Assembly (NCBI RefSeq): GCF_040807025.1
Contig: NC_090953.1
Coordinates: 21,932,997 to 21,996,996 of the forward strand
Source: Struthio camelus
Taxonomy: Eukaryota > Chordata > Aves > Struthioniformes > Struthionidae
Direction of reading: 5' to 3'
Length of the DNA: 64,000 bases
A program made the position numbers and the translations under genes. The notes beneath the pieces are model-generated. The model was not told the DNA's origin. It was given only the letters and a program-made list of their open reading frames with translations, and made no database searches. Positions 49,301-62,559 of the stretch are shown here, piece by piece. Within the stretch, counting starts at the first letter, position 1. Every line of letters starts with the position of its first letter.

Positions 49301-52300
49301 TCCTCCAGAGCGTATGTAGGACTGTCAGGGCTGGGTCTGCTCCCTTGCAGCTTGAACTGAGTCCCTCACCATCAGTATTTTGGGGCAGGAATCTGGCCTA
49401 TAGCATGTGAGTGAGTGTGCACTTCACTAACTTGCTGAGGGAGCCAGGTTTATACATTTAAAAGCACTAACCACATATTAAAACAATTAATACCTGTCAG
49501 TATATTGCATACTATTATAAGGCAATCAAATCTTGTATTTTAGGCTCCAGGTGGTCAGGAAACAGTTTTCCAGCCATGAACAGTGTAACTGTTGGGTCCA
49601 CATGCACTGTGTGAAATAATTTCACATTTTTCTGAAGTACCAGACAGGAGGTGAATTCAAGATTTTGATTAACTATCTGATCTAGCAGAGCAAAGTTTAT
49701 CCTATATGCATCACCAGGTTGAAATATTGCAGCTATCTGTAAATTTGCAATCTAAACAGCTGGGCTATTTGTTGCCAGAAGCTAATCTACAAGGAGTAGC
49801 TTTGAGTTTGGGAGAGCAATGTATTTCACTCTAATAGGCTGATTGTTATACGCCTGCCTTGAAGATACACAATAAAACCATAAAATCGTATGAATTAAAT
49901 GCCTTTTATCTGGAAGGTTGCCCACGGTACTTATGAAGAATGACAGAACCTGGATATTTCTCAAAAATATGTTTGTAGTATAGTGGATTCTTACAGTGAA
50001 ATCTTAATTTCAGATACTGAATTTGACTTGTCTGATGGCTTGAATGGATTCAGTGCTAGTCTGCTTGAGTTCTATTTGCTTCTGCATTCCTGATTCAGTG
50101 AGAGACACTGAATTGGTCTAAATAACTTTCATCTTAGCCTTCCATCTAAAATAGGAAGGCCTCACAGAGCCATAATTGGCAAGATGTATTCAGATCCTCA
50201 GCTCCAAGGAAATAAATAGGTACTTAAAGACTTTCAAAATGTTTTCTCCTGTCTCTCCTTCTCTTGTTCTAGTTGTAGTGCACTGAATCTCTTGTATTTT
50301 GGCTGACACTAATTCCTCTGGAAAATTAGAGAATAGCATTAAGAGTGCCTAAAAAAAAGTTTCAATCCAGAACCTTTTAGGTCTAGTGTTCTAAAAATAT
50401 AAGGGTTTGTAACTTGGGGAAGAGTATAAAGGCTGAAGCCTAAAGGCTGAAACGGGCCAGCCTGTAAGGGTATGTAAGAGTGCATTCCTGTGAGTATGGG
50501 CAGATACTCAAGCTTGTATTTATTAGCAGGTTAGTGCATGTGTAATTAGCTCAAAGCTAATCAGACAAGAGCTGCCAGAACTGTGTATAGTACTAAAAAC
50601 ATTCACTCTAGCGTGTTGAGAAATGTTTATTTTTTTTCTTTACTGTTCTTCTAAATATTGACTGGACCTGTCCTGCTCAGCTGGAAAACCAAAAGGCATG
50701 GCTGCAAGTTTGTGGTTGGTGGCTTCTTACTGCAGTTTCCAGAAGTAAGAAAAGGGACTAAAAGCAAAACCCAAGAGCTGATTTCTGACTGACCCAAGCA
50801 AATCAGACTTCTTTGAAAGTGAACTGGTGCTCAATTTGCTTTCAATAGTAATGCATTTGGCTTCATGTGACTCAGCTACGTTAGTGTTATTCCAAAGCAT
50901 TTGAATTCAGCAATTGTTTTTAGCTGAACAAGCAGGAACCAAACTTTCTTTGCTGGGTTTCAAACCTGTAGTATTTTTTTTTTTTTTCAATAACAGAGGT
51001 TTTATGTGTTTTCTTTTGAGAGCCAGGATTTATGGAACACAACATTTTAGTTGGGGGGCATGCCTGCAGTATGAAGGATGTCCCAATGATCTCCTGCCCG
51101 TGTCCTGGCTGAGCCTGAGCCATTTAGCTTCCCAGACTGAAAAAGACCAGATGTTTTCAATCCAGTGGAGCTCTCAATGCCAGGCTCATTCCCACCAGCA
51201 TGTGCAGTGGCACATGATGAAAAGCTAATGCTGAGCTTTCCAGCTGTGAGCCCAGAGGCAGTGCCAGCGCAGTGTCCTGCCTGAGCTATTCATCCAGTTC
51301 CACAGCCTGTGTTGGCATCTTTCTGCTGGGCTGTGGAGACATCTCACTTAAAACCACCTCTGGTACTTTTAATTGGTGCTGCTTTGTACCTGAAAATATA
51401 CTTTTTCTCAAATGAAAGCACTATCTCCAGCAGTTGGGGACTTGAGCAGAGCAGGAGATGTTGAGATGCGTAATAAAATAGCATGAGCTGGCAGCCCTGT
51501 GCCTAATGCTCCTATCTGGAACACCAAGCATTGTTTTGTGGTTTCGTTTCCTTTTAAGAGGCCTGAACCTTTGAAGATTAGACAGATCAGTAAACTGACT
51601 TTTTAAATATGTGGTGGTTAAGTTTCCTTTGTCCTGTGGACCAGGAGAGCCCTACAGAATATGTTTTTTCTTCCACTGTAACCACATGGGGAAGCTATGG
51701 AGAAGAACTGTTGGGGGGGAGGTTCCACCAGTTTATTACAGCTAAATAAATTACACTTCTGGGCACAGAGCAGGACAGCATTGGCATATGTTGAAAGCAT
51801 CTTCTGCTGGAACAGGTGTGTGTGGCAGAAGCCTGTCCATAGACCGGCCAGAGGCCCTGTCCTCCCAAGGATGCTTGTGTTTCCTGAGCTCGTGGGTGAG
51901 GAGAGGGCAGAGGGGAAGCAGCCTGAGTGGAGTTTCTCCATAATATCCCAAACAGCAGCTCCTCTAGTTTCTTTCTGCCTAGGAGCACCATGGGCTGCAC
52001 GTCTGCAAGCTCCCCTGGAAGAGGGAGGGCTGGACTACGTTCTCTTGGGAGTTTGTATTGGTCTAGTCCTCCTCTCTAGAAGAAGGCTCTTCTGCTTCCA
52101 GCTAGTATTGTTTGTCCTATAGTCCAGATTTGCAGTGCTGAAAGTTCAAGATTCAAATAGGGAACATGAGGCATTGTGGAGAGATTATTATAATTGTGGG
52201 TAAGATTATTTTTCTTTTTTTTTTTCTGCCCATCTAAACTTCTCTCCAGGAAATATGAACTAGACTTATGAATTAGGAGGCAGTCTTTAGTTATGCAATT

Positions 52301-55214
52301 ACATATTGCTCTTTCTTCCACAGCTTTCTGCTTAATTTCAGCATACAGGATGATCCCACAAGGAGGTAGAATTATGGCTGCATGAGCAAGTTCAAATCTG
52401 GCATTTCCTAATTTCTAAATGCCTACTTTTTTCCAATCTAAATACCTTTACTGTGATGGAGGGCTTTGTGGCTCTTTCCCCTTTCTTTGTGATGTATTTG
52501 AAAACTTTGCTGTAGATCACTTCATAAACAGATGCAAAATTCAATGTCCCTTTCCTCTTCCTTGAAATAAAAAAGCTCTGATATCTTGTACCTCTCTCCT
52601 CTTTGGGAAACTCTGTAGGAATGCCTTATTATAGCTCTATGAATGGAATTGGGAGTCTGCAGTGGAAACATAATAATGTTTATCGAATGTACTCGATTTG
52701 ACAAGGAAGTTAATTTATTGCTTATGTTTACTATGTGGCATCTCAGTGTTCGTAATCTTCTGTCAAATCAAATTCTGTTACGATTTTCAAAACCTAATAA
52801 AGGAAGTATTTCTTATCTATCTATGCAGAGCTGTATAAACAAATACATCCTTAAGTGGCTGGCCTAACTAACGGTGGGGTTGAGGAGGGTCAGTTTAATC
52901 AAAAGATCTTAATTTTTTATCACAATGAACTCCCCCATTAAAAAGTTCAAATTGAGCTAAATGTTTTGTTCAGCATGAAGTGAAATATTAAAATCAGAAG
53001 GCATAATTTCAAGGCTTTGGAGGATCCTTTTCTCCCTTCTGGCAGAATTATTTGCAGATTTCAGTCCATATAGACTAGCTCACTAAAAAACTTCTATTTC
53101 CTTGCAGATTTTACTTGCTTGTTGCCCCTGGTGGTTGCAATGTAACCCAGGTAGAACACTTTAGGAGGCACCAAAAATACTGTTATATAATCAAAACTAA
53201 TTTACTCAAATTTGTAAGTATATCAGCTTAGGATGCATTTACTTGTGCCCTGCCTGTGCGAGTTGCAATGGAAAAACTGTTTTCAATTTTACATCCCAAA
53301 TGCAATAGATCATAGAGTATGTTCCTTTGCCATCCTTGCATTAGTGAAGTGTTAATCTATGGCAGTCAGTGAGCAGCCAGCTTAAACCCTGTTGTAGGAC
53401 TGACTCTTTAACTCTGAGGATTTCTCTTTTTACAAAGAGAACAAGAAGTCAGACCTGTAGTGAGCTACTGGCCTGTGATGTGGCAATATGATGTTATGAG
53501 TAGAAAAACTGAGTCTTCTCTGCTCACTGAAGTACTAGAGGAGGGCCTTCTCACTTGAATTTGTAAATGGCCCTGTGTTGTTATTGTCTGGTAACACCAC
53601 GCAAGGAGGTGTTGGGACCTCTGCTGCTGGAGCTTTTCAGGGCTTCACTTCAGACGTGCGGGTTCCTGGATTTCTGAAGACTGCACTTTTTACATATGAC
53701 CAAAAAAACCTTTCTAAATATGGATATGTATGGATCTGGTTAAAACTGAGAGGCTGAAACGAGATAAGTAAAATCAACCAGTTGTCAGAATTGTTGGGTT
53801 TGATCTCAGAGAGCCTTGCTTCAGTTCTGTAAGGAACGTAACTTGCACTGGTAGAGATGAGGGATGGCGTCATGATCATGCTGACCTCCAAAGTGCCAGC
53901 AATGGTGTTAATCACTAGCGTTTTCAGCCAAGCTGCGATTTACCTAAGAGTTCAGTGTAGCTACCCCTGAATCGCACTGCCCTTTTCTCTTTGAAAACTC
54001 CTGGGGTAATCTTGCTTCCTGGATAGCTCCATCACTTCCTTAAGATTGCCTAGTAGGAACCTTAGTAGCCATCATTTCCATTTGAGCTTTAGACTGTGTA
54101 AGAGTTTTAATTTATAGACACAGAAGTGACAACATAACTTCTTGTAAAAATGAAACAACTGTTTCCCAGGGTCTATTAGATGTAGAATAAAAAGTTTAAG
54201 TGATACAGAAAACAAAACAACCACCTCCTCTCCCCTTCACCCCTCTGCCCCCCCAAAAATAAACACAGACGAAATTTTCTTTCCCCTTCCCCAACCTGCT
54301 AAACATTTTTATGTTGGGTGCTTCTTCCAGTTCAGTACTGCCAATGGCTAGGGTTGGACACAGCGTCTTAGGGAACAGTGCAGATTTAAGTACATCTCCA
54401 CCATGCTGTTCATTCTTATGCCTGTACCTACAGTGTCCTGCCCCATCTTCCCCCAGCCTTCACTTTGCTGACACAACTGTTTTTGGAGCTATACTGTGGC
54501 CTGTATCAAGGAAGCAATTCTACTCTTAAAAATAAATAAATAAAAATGAAGTTGTGTGTGTGAAATGCCAAGTCAGTTCCCTGATTCGGTTCCCAGTAAG
54601 GGTCTGTGTGCATGTTCCTGGCGGTGGCAGGGCTGTTGGATGCCATGGCATGGGCAGAGGGGTGACCAGAAGCGGGGCAGGAATACCTAAAACTTTAACT
54701 GTAGCTGGAGGTGGTATTTCCTCAAAGCATCTCCTGCTGGGCTTTCTGCAAGTGTGAGGCCTGTTTGTTTCTCTAAGCTTCTGCTGAGAGGTTGTGCGGA
54801 AAAATCTTTAGTTACAAGGAAGGTATCAAAATTTGGTTTTGTAACTACTTGTCAGTGCAGAAACTCAGCTGGTTCTGTTCTGTACAATAGCTTACAGCTT
54901 CATGGCAGATTCCTCTCGGACTGTGAGCAAACACAACAAATAAACAACTTCCAGCCATGTAGTCTTGATATAACATGATTTCAACTCAATTGAACAGGGT
55001 ACAAGTTAGCAGGGACTTTGGCAGAGAAAGTTTGAATTGAACTATCTTCCTACTCCCTCCTCAGTTTTTTTCAGGCACACCACGTTGTGGCGTGCGTTTT
55101 GCAATGTGGCCTGCTTAAACCAATGGTCATGATTTTAATACAGAAGTGGGGTCTAGTTTTTTTTATTTTTAAGGTTGCTCTTGTTTTTTTTTTGTTTACA
55201 GTGTATGTGTGTGC

Positions 55215-55226
55215 ATATATATATAT
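55215..55226 (+). repeat. (AT)6 microsatellite
   Basis: A short AT dinucleotide run next to GTGTATGTGTGTG, just left of the possible hAT remnant. Confidence 0.8.
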
Positions 55227-55266
55227 GCCCACCGCATATACTATCTCACACATCCTACGCTTTTAT

Positions 55267-55593
55267 GCATGCTTTCCAAACTGTGGTCTATGCATTGCTT
55301 TATTTCAGCTGGACTCTTTCTCCTTTTAGCAAGCAACTGCTGAGGTATGGCTACTAACATCAAAAGGTTGATATAAACATTAACAAATTAACTCGGGCAG
55401 GAGGTGTGCTGGGTAAGGGCAGCAGCATGAACCTTTGCTCAAGCGCTGCAGCGCATGACACCACTTCCCAGCTGCGCGATTCTGAGCATAACCAGCGAAG
55501 TGTGAAGCAGCCGCCCGCCAGGGCCCCCGCTGAGAGGGAGCAAAATAAATCATAATTAAGGGCACCCTTAAAAAAAAGGTTGAGGAGCACTGG
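55267..55593. mobile_element. Possible decayed hAT (Charlie-like) DNA transposon
   Basis: The left end carries CTTTCCAAACTGTGGTCT and the right end reads, on the other strand, CCAGTGCTCCTCAACCTTT. This is the familiar layout of hAT terminal inverted repeats (CAGTGGTTCTCAAACTT type). Flanking 8-mers at 55259-55266 and 55594-55601 agree at 6 of 8 positions, as expected for an old target duplication. The interior codes for nothing and is GC-richer than its surroundings. The terminal repeats are imperfect. Confidence 0.4.
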
Positions 55594-57147
55594 CCTTGTA
55601 TACGCTACCTGTGCAAAGAGCGCAGGAACCCAGAAGGGCTGGGAAAGGCAAGTACAGCAGTTTTGAGCAATTTTAAGGTCTTGCTCGGAAGGACCTCAGT
55701 TGAACTGGGTGCAGCTCTTCACCTGCCGCAGAAAGGTGAAGAGCTGAGTCAGCTCTGTTGGGATCTGAACTGTGATCCCAGACGTTTCAAGCTGGACTGT
55801 TAGTTTACAAACCTGACTTTATACAGAAACCTGGATGCAGAGCTATGCCTCCCATCAGATTGCACTGGCCTTTCAGTACATACAAGACAGTATCTTAGTC
55901 TTTTAGTCTTGTGAATGTTTCTGGTTTTTTTGCAACACTCCAAACCTTGCACAAGAAACCTTTTGGGGTCAATTCTTTCCTTTTTTTGGTGATATCTCCT
56001 TTTAAAACTATTCCTGATTAACTTGGGAAGCTATGTTCCTTCTATAGGCATCCCAGCTTGAAAACACTGATACCACAGAACAAACAGAATTGCTGAACTC
56101 TCAAAACGGACGTTGCTCCTACTTGCAGGGTAACGCGGCATGTACCATGGGCACTCTGGTCTCGGTTCCAAGAGAGGAAAAACACCTGGAACTGTTACGT
56201 AATATCTTCAGATGAGACTAAGGCATTTGTATCTACAGAGCACTGCCTGGTCTCAGTGTGGAAGGGGCACCACGGGAAAGTTTCTGCTCTTGGGTGGTGT
56301 TGGAATACCCAAGGGTTGCCCTTCGTCCCCTGCCCCTCTGAGCTGCATCGTTGCTCTTCGCTTATGCTATAGCCTCTAGGAGTGCTGGAAAACACAATCT
56401 GCCTGCTGCTTCTTGTTGCCTTTAAACAGGCAGTCACACGGTGACGCAGTCGCACGGAAATTTCCTGTGGAACTTCAAAGTGGTTTATGCTGCTATGAAA
56501 GGGTTTTTTTTTTTTTAGGAAGTTGTATACATAACATATAGATGGAGAGGAGTTCACGGAAAGAATAAATTTCTGCAAATTTCAGTATATATCGAGACAT
56601 TTCTGTCGCTTGTATAAAGCCTAGAAAGAAGCATGAATTATTGTAATCTGTTTAGGATATATATACAACCTATGACATCCACTTTGAAGGTTTCAGTTGT
56701 GCTGCCCTCTTATTGTACATGTTAATCACTTGTATTTTAATCCATTAATTGAGCTAATATGTTAGTTATCTGCACGAAAAATTACTCACTTTTTGCCACT
56801 TTCTCCTCCTAGGAAAGTTCCGCTGAGTCCTTTGGAGACTTGACTCCCTCTATCTCCTTTCCCGTTTCTCTCCACCTTACTCGTCTCACCTTCATGAGCA
56901 CCTTATGTCATGGTAACGATCCCTGCGGGGAAGGCGAGTTGGACTCTGCTCCCTCTGGGGCCACCGGAGCTATTGGAAAAGCTTGCTGCCAGCTGCGAGT
57001 CGCTCCTTCAGCCCTCGAGGTGAGCAAACGCTTCCCTGTAGAGCTGCCAGCTCCAGGGAGAGGGAGCAGGTCTGGCTGGTTGGCGATGGTCAGACCTGGC
57101 TGAGTTGTGCAGCAAAACTCTATGAATATGAGCACATTTCTAGTTTA

Positions 57148-57176
57148 AAAAAAAAAAAAAAAGAGAGAGAGAGAAG
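57148..57176 (+). repeat. Poly-A followed by (AG)n
   Basis: A run of A passes into several AG units within the first TMEM266 intron. Confidence 0.8.
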
Positions 57177-57751
57177 ACTGAGTCTCTATTTTGGAGAGGG
57201 AAACGTTTCAAGAGTTTGTCTTATGTCAAGGAATTGCAGTGCTGCTGGCCCTAGTGTTATGATTTGAATTCCCTAAAATTCTTGAGATTAATGTGAAAAT
57301 GAAAATTTTAAAGTATCTAGCCGTGCATTTTTGGTCCATTTTTTGTTTGTTAAACCCCCTTTGCGAGAGAGGTCACGAATATTAGCGCTGTGCTCTCTCC
57401 TAAATAAATGGTGAGTTTTACCTAGGTTAAGAAATTCCCGTCTCCACATCTGTCTGCTTGTTCTCTGAGGTCAGTTTCCATCAGTTTTATTCCTGTTTCT
57501 GAAATCAGCTGTATCCCCATTTACCTTTGCTTCCCCAGGCCCGCATGTGCATATTCTCAATGTCCCCTTCAGTCTTGCGAGGGAGGTGCAGGGTGCCTCA
57601 TGCCTTTACTATTTGCTCAGACTGAGTGCTTAGAAAAAATTTTTTTGGTGAAACTTTCATTTAAAATTTATTTTGAAAAGTGTTGCAAACTTTCAACCCA
57701 AAAGGAAGCGTTAGAAAGCTAACATCACAAAACAAGACTCATAGTGACAAT

Positions 57752-57769
57752 TTGTTGTTGTTGTTGTTG
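57752..57769 (+). repeat. (TTG)6 microsatellite
   Basis: Six perfect TTG units in the TMEM266 first intron. Confidence 0.9.
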
Positions 57770-59374
57770 TGTTGGTAGGTATAATAATTGCTATCATAAA
57801 ACCGCCGTAGGCACAAATTCACCAAATCCCTTTAGTGTGTGACTTATACACATGCTTAATTTTAAGTAAATGTTTAAGTATTTTGCTGCCTCAGGGATAA
57901 ATAAAATAACTCAAGGACTATAAAATGGATGTTGAAACAAGTCTCTGCTGTATCAGAGAAGATTTTCCTGAAGAAAATTGGGTTGAATTGGGTTGTTACT
58001 CTGACTTTAGAAGTACTGTATGCTTATAAATAAAAGGAGGGTGTGTGTTTTTCTAAAATATATATATTTACTGCTTTAAAGTCAGTCATGTTTCTTTTCT
58101 TTGTAAGAATAATTCAATTGCTTTTGGTTTGCTTACCCGCCTGAGGAGGGTAATCACAGTGTAGACCCTTTCCTTTTACATACCTAGGCACGTTACCTAG
58201 AAAATCTGAGAATGGATTGACTGCATTTTACATTATTAAAAGTTCACAGGACGTGAAATAAAGCTTTGGAAATGACTCTACAAATTATGTAAGTTCAGTT
58301 TCATTATTTGGTATCAAGTGATTGCTAAACGTCATACTGCTGTTATATTTAGATGTTTCTATTGTAAATACATTGCTGATTTTAACAATTCAGCTCATAA
58401 ATGACTGCAGTAAAGTTTAGTATAAGCGGTGTTTTTTATCATCATGAAAATTTTTCAGTGTCGTTGTTGGTAATATTTTAACCTCATACATTTGTATTGT
58501 ATTTAATTTACCAATTACTATTTCTGTTTAAACAAAATGAGAACGTGCTTCTGCATTTTGGTCGCTGTTTTTAATTGTATTTAGCATATAATCCTGACAG
58601 TAGCTTTACAAAGTCTCTCATGATATCATTTTCTAAAAATTTGTATTCCTTATCTGTTGTTCTCCATGCAACATTTTTTCATCTACTAAAACCTTCCTAT
58701 CAGTATGTTTCATCCTTACAAGCTTGTTCTCTTCCGTTCTGGTTGCTGTGTACTGGGCCAGGGTACAACACAAACAGACTTTTTGCCACAAGTGCCTTTT
58801 CCAGATATGTTAGTGAGTTTTGTAGGTGAAAATATCATCTTGACAAAGTCCTGTCTACAAAGTATGTCAACATGAGCTAACTCTTTTAGAAGAGACTTTC
58901 CAAAGTAGCAGAGGGATTCAGGAACACATTTTCAAGTGGAAAATATTTGCATTTTAGCTTAAAAAGAAATCTTAAAGCTAAAATTCTTATCTCCTCAGCA
59001 TCTTAAACTGTATAGAAAAAATCAATTGGCTTGCAATAGAATCTGTGCTCTTGAAGACTTTAGCTTTCTTTGAAAATCTCCCCTTCTGATCTTGGTTATC
59101 TTTCTAAATAATCTTGTAGTTTCTAAATAATCTTGTAGCCTATGTTGTTTTGGAAGTATATATGCAAGCAGGTGTCCATGTGTGTAAATAAATACACTGT
59201 AACTTTATACTTTCCATGATATAGAAGAATTAACCTGGAATAAAAACACCTTGACAAGGAATCACAGGGAAATAAAATTATTACACAAATTTTATAAAAT
59301 GACAAGGAATGTCAGTGCAATTTTCTGGAATACTTGCAACTGAATTTTAGATAACTTTGTTTTGCCTCTTACAG

Positions 59375-59480
59375 AAACCTCAGCTTAGAAGGCTAAAAGT
59401 TCTGTGCAGAGCAGCTGGAGTTAGTAAAATACTGGAACCACTGCTGATTTGGTTGCATCCTCCAACATGACCAATCCTCA
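59375..59480 (+). CDS. TMEM266: TMEM266 exon with the start codon (coding part 59467-59480)
   Basis: TMEM266 (also called HVRP1) is a membrane protein with a voltage-sensor domain and a C-terminal coiled coil, known from cerebellar neurons. Seen: acceptor TTTGCCTCTTACAG before 59375 and a strong donor GTAAGT after 59480. The ATG at 59467 reads Met-Thr-Asn-Pro plus CA, completed to Gln by the G opening the next exon. This gives MTNPQ, identical to the mammalian start after the optional short N-terminal extension. Upstream in the same frame there are stops (TAG near 59386) and no other ATG, so this start is the only one this exon allows. The rest of the exon is 5'UTR. Confidence 0.93.
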
Positions 59481-61734
59481 GTAAGTACTGTATGAGGAAA
59501 GTTATAACTTACTTTAAATACAAGGGAACAATTCCTACTTGTAGGAGAATGTTGTTATGACACCAAGAGGTTCCATCATTACTGGAAGGAAAACTTGGTA
59601 TTTTGAGTGGGAACGGCAGGATTTGGTAAGTTGTCTAAAGACTGAATTAGCTCAGAAAAGTGAATACAGCGAACATTGCTGATGTGCTACTAAATAGCTA
59701 GTGGCTGAGAACTAATAACTGAGTATTTTCAGACCTGTTTGTGTTTTTTCTTTCCTGTCCCCAAGCCTGTCTCAAAGCTACTGTGCCAACACTATTCTGT
59801 TTGTTTTTCTTTTCAGTCACGTCAGTCTGTTTGTTACTTAGTCTAAGAATACAGACGATAAGTACTGTTGGGAGGGGGGAACGCTGCACTAACCCGTTTT
59901 CCTGTTTCCTCTGTAACACTGGAAATTGTGTCATTGTACACGCTTCCGTGCAGGAGTGAACCAGCTTGGCTTGGACTTGAAAAGGAAAAGTTCCAAAGGG
60001 TGGCAAATACTGCTGCACTAAAGGTGAAAACCAAAGAAGGAAAAATCTGGCTAAAATTAGTTCCTCCCTATGGCCTTCTGATTTCAGATCATTTGTAGAC
60101 GAATACGTTTTCTGTTGGAAATGACAAGAATCTCAATACTTGTCCATTACTAATGAAACAAAGAATAAAACAGGGCTTTAGGTCATCCAAATAGTAGTGC
60201 TTTTCCTCTACTTTCTGCCATTGTGTGATACAGTCGCAGTCTTTCACTACCAGATACTTGAGTTATAACAGCATTTTCAGATTTTTAAAGTGACTCTCTT
60301 GTGTGATCCTGGCAGCGGTTAGTTCTTTTTAATTTAAGAATAATGTTTTCTGTCCAAAAGGGTTAGTCTAATGGTTAGGCTCTGAGAAATAGAGTCTTTC
60401 TCTGCCTCTTTCACAGGTAGAATTTTACCTCCTTCACCCAAATCCTTAGACTTACAAGATAGATGAGTTAGTCAAGAACTCTTCTAAATTATTCACTTTT
60501 TTCTGGAAAAAAATGAAGTTATTCAAGTTGCTTGAATAGCCGGAAGATTTTAATAAGCTGCTTTAAAACAAAATCACCAATGCAATTTTTGCAGTCAAAT
60601 AAGACAGGGAAGATGGGTGCTAAGCACTTTTTAACTATATCCCTAAGGAGAAAGAATATCTTCACACCTGCTGTGGAAAACCTCTGAAAAGTAGCCTGGG
60701 ATTTCTTCAGAAGTTAACAAGCGCCCCTGGATGAAAGCTGGAGAGGTTTGTTCTTGCACCGTGTTCTGAATCAAATGGAGCAAGCGGTGTTCACTGGGGA
60801 CTGTGAAGGATCAATCCCTGCTGGGACCTGACGTGCCAGCTCTCTCCTGTTAATGAAGTTATCTTCGGTATACACTAGATCATACGCTAGCTGACCGTAC
60901 TTTGAGTTCCTAGGTAACTGGGATCTTGTTATAAATGAGGGGGACACGTGCATAGTCAGGCTCTATTTTTACGTGCGTGGATTCTTATTAAACATTAGCG
61001 GACCTGTCCAGATTTAGAAGTAAGCTGTACAAACATACATGTAGTTAAGATAATCTTTCCCAACAAGTTCGTAGTTCTTCTGAACCCTTGTTCTTCTTTT
61101 GGAATTACTTTGAAATAACTGGGAACAGAATGATCCTTTCTGGTTGAACGAAACCAAGTCAGCATCCATCAAAACTGTTTGAATATTGACCCACAGTGGA
61201 AGAGGGGTCAAACTCTATCCATTAATTAAGAGTTGATTTGTATATGATGAATAAGAAGCTTAGCTGTTCATTGCTCACTGATCTAAGCTACAAAGCAGTG
61301 AGATTTTAGTTGGCAGTTACATGCCTTTTTTCTGTCGATGTTCTTGTCTGTTTTGCACAAATATTTTGCTGCTGGGTTCATAGTTTGTTTCCACATTTGT
61401 TTGTTTATAATACAGCCATTTATATTTAGTGCTTTTGAAGTAGCTTCCACAGAGTCAAATGCTATTTTCCTTTGTCTGTGAGGTTTCTGTTGACTTCAGT
61501 GGAATCTACTAAAGACAAGTTTGGACGGATTTGGACTGGACATCGCCTCCCTCAGTGACTTTGCAACAGCCTTTTAAGTCTTCTTTTTAGAATTCTTTGA
61601 AGTTCTTTTCTCTCCCTTACTTTTACTTGTTTGGTTTTTTTTATTTGTTTATATAGTTTATATACATATGTGTGTGTGTGTGTGTGTGTGTGGAGAGATT
61701 AAGTTTTTTTTTTATTTGCTTATTTTATTTTCAG
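59481..61734 (+). other. TMEM266: TMEM266 second intron (2.25 kb)
   Basis: Bounded by GTAAGT and TTTTCAG. Contains only the (TG)12 repeat near its end. No other feature was seen. Confidence 0.9.
61669..61692 (+). repeat. (TG)12 microsatellite near a splice acceptor
   Basis: Twelve TG units end 42 bp before the first base of the 61735 coding exon of TMEM266, just upstream of its polypyrimidine tract. Confidence 0.92.
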
Positions 61735-61923
61735 GCCTACAATAGAAGGTGGTGTTTCAGAAGTTGAGATAATTTCACAACAAGTGGAAGAAGAGACCAA
61801 AAGCATTGCTCCTGTGCAGCTTGTTAATTTTGCTTATCGAGATCTACCCTTAGCTGCACTTGATCTGTCTGTGGCTGGGTCACAGCTTTTGTCAAATCTG
61901 GATGAGGAGTATCAAAGAGAAGG
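61735..61923 (+). CDS. TMEM266: TMEM266 coding exon, cytoplasmic N-terminus
   Basis: Seen: acceptor TTTATTTTCAG before 61735 and donor GTAAGT after 61923. The 189 nt encode one base of Gln, 62 full residues and two bases of Gly. Recognisable blocks are GGVSEVEIISQQVEEETKSI, APVQLVNFAYRDLPLAA and GSQLLSNLDEEYQREG, matching the mammalian protein with a few conservative changes (for example Val for Ile and Glu for Asp). The segment is acidic, has no membrane helix and precedes the first voltage-sensor helix, which must lie in an exon beyond the window. In mammals the next residues after REG begin the approach to helix S1, and no such sequence was found up to base 64000. The entry and exit phases agree with the preceding exon. 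Confidence 0.97.
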
Positions 61924-62559
61924 GTAAGTATGAAGGACAGAATTTTATTTTATGGATTTATCTTGAAGAAATTTCTTACCCTGTAAAAAGGAAAACCTTG
62001 AGATGGAGAAGTGCAGCCACTTGTCCTCAAACTCATTTAAAAATCATTGTCACAGGATGGAAATGGATTTTTCTAGTATAACTATTCCAAGCTGGTATTG
62101 GGCTCTTTGTAATTAAGTAATTTCTGGCTGTCAGACAAGGAAAACTAAACTGAGACTCTAGCCTGTGAGACAAGCAGAACGGCCTGATGAAGGCTCTATG
62201 TAAAAGGTGTTTCAGGAGGGTTTCAGGATAACAGGTGGTTAGTTACTGTGATTCTTTTTACATGTGTGTGTGCATCTCCTGACCAAGAGATGATGACTCA
62301 GTACTCCTGCTTCCTGGACAGAGTATGTGGTTTTCACAGAATAATTTGTGCTGCACAATTTGCTTACATGAGACTATTGTCTTTGAGAATATATATGCAC
62401 ATTACTCCTGTTTTCATGGAACATCTGTTCCAGGTGTGTTGGAATAAAAGGTACTAATCAGATTCAGAATATCTGCTCAAACATAGCTCAGGGTCAGATT
62501 ACGTAGCATTGTTGTTCTGTAGGACATAAGAAGTCACCCTTCTGCCCTGTTCAGTCTTG

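Larger units (their letters stand above)
32601..59374 (+). other. TMEM266: TMEM266 first intron (about 27 kb from 32221)
   Basis: Long 5' intron with homopolymers, microsatellites, an ancient repeat at 38116 and a possible hAT remnant at 55267. Open frames of up to about 140 codons occur (for example near 37.4 and 51.7 kb), but several overlap on opposite strands and none resembles a known protein. No alternative TMEM266 first exon was recognised. Confidence 0.7.

Noticed and set aside
51618..52122. Overlapping frames of over 100 codons on both strands
   Set aside because: Mutually overlapping in antisense, with no recognisable domain; most likely a stop-poor patch.
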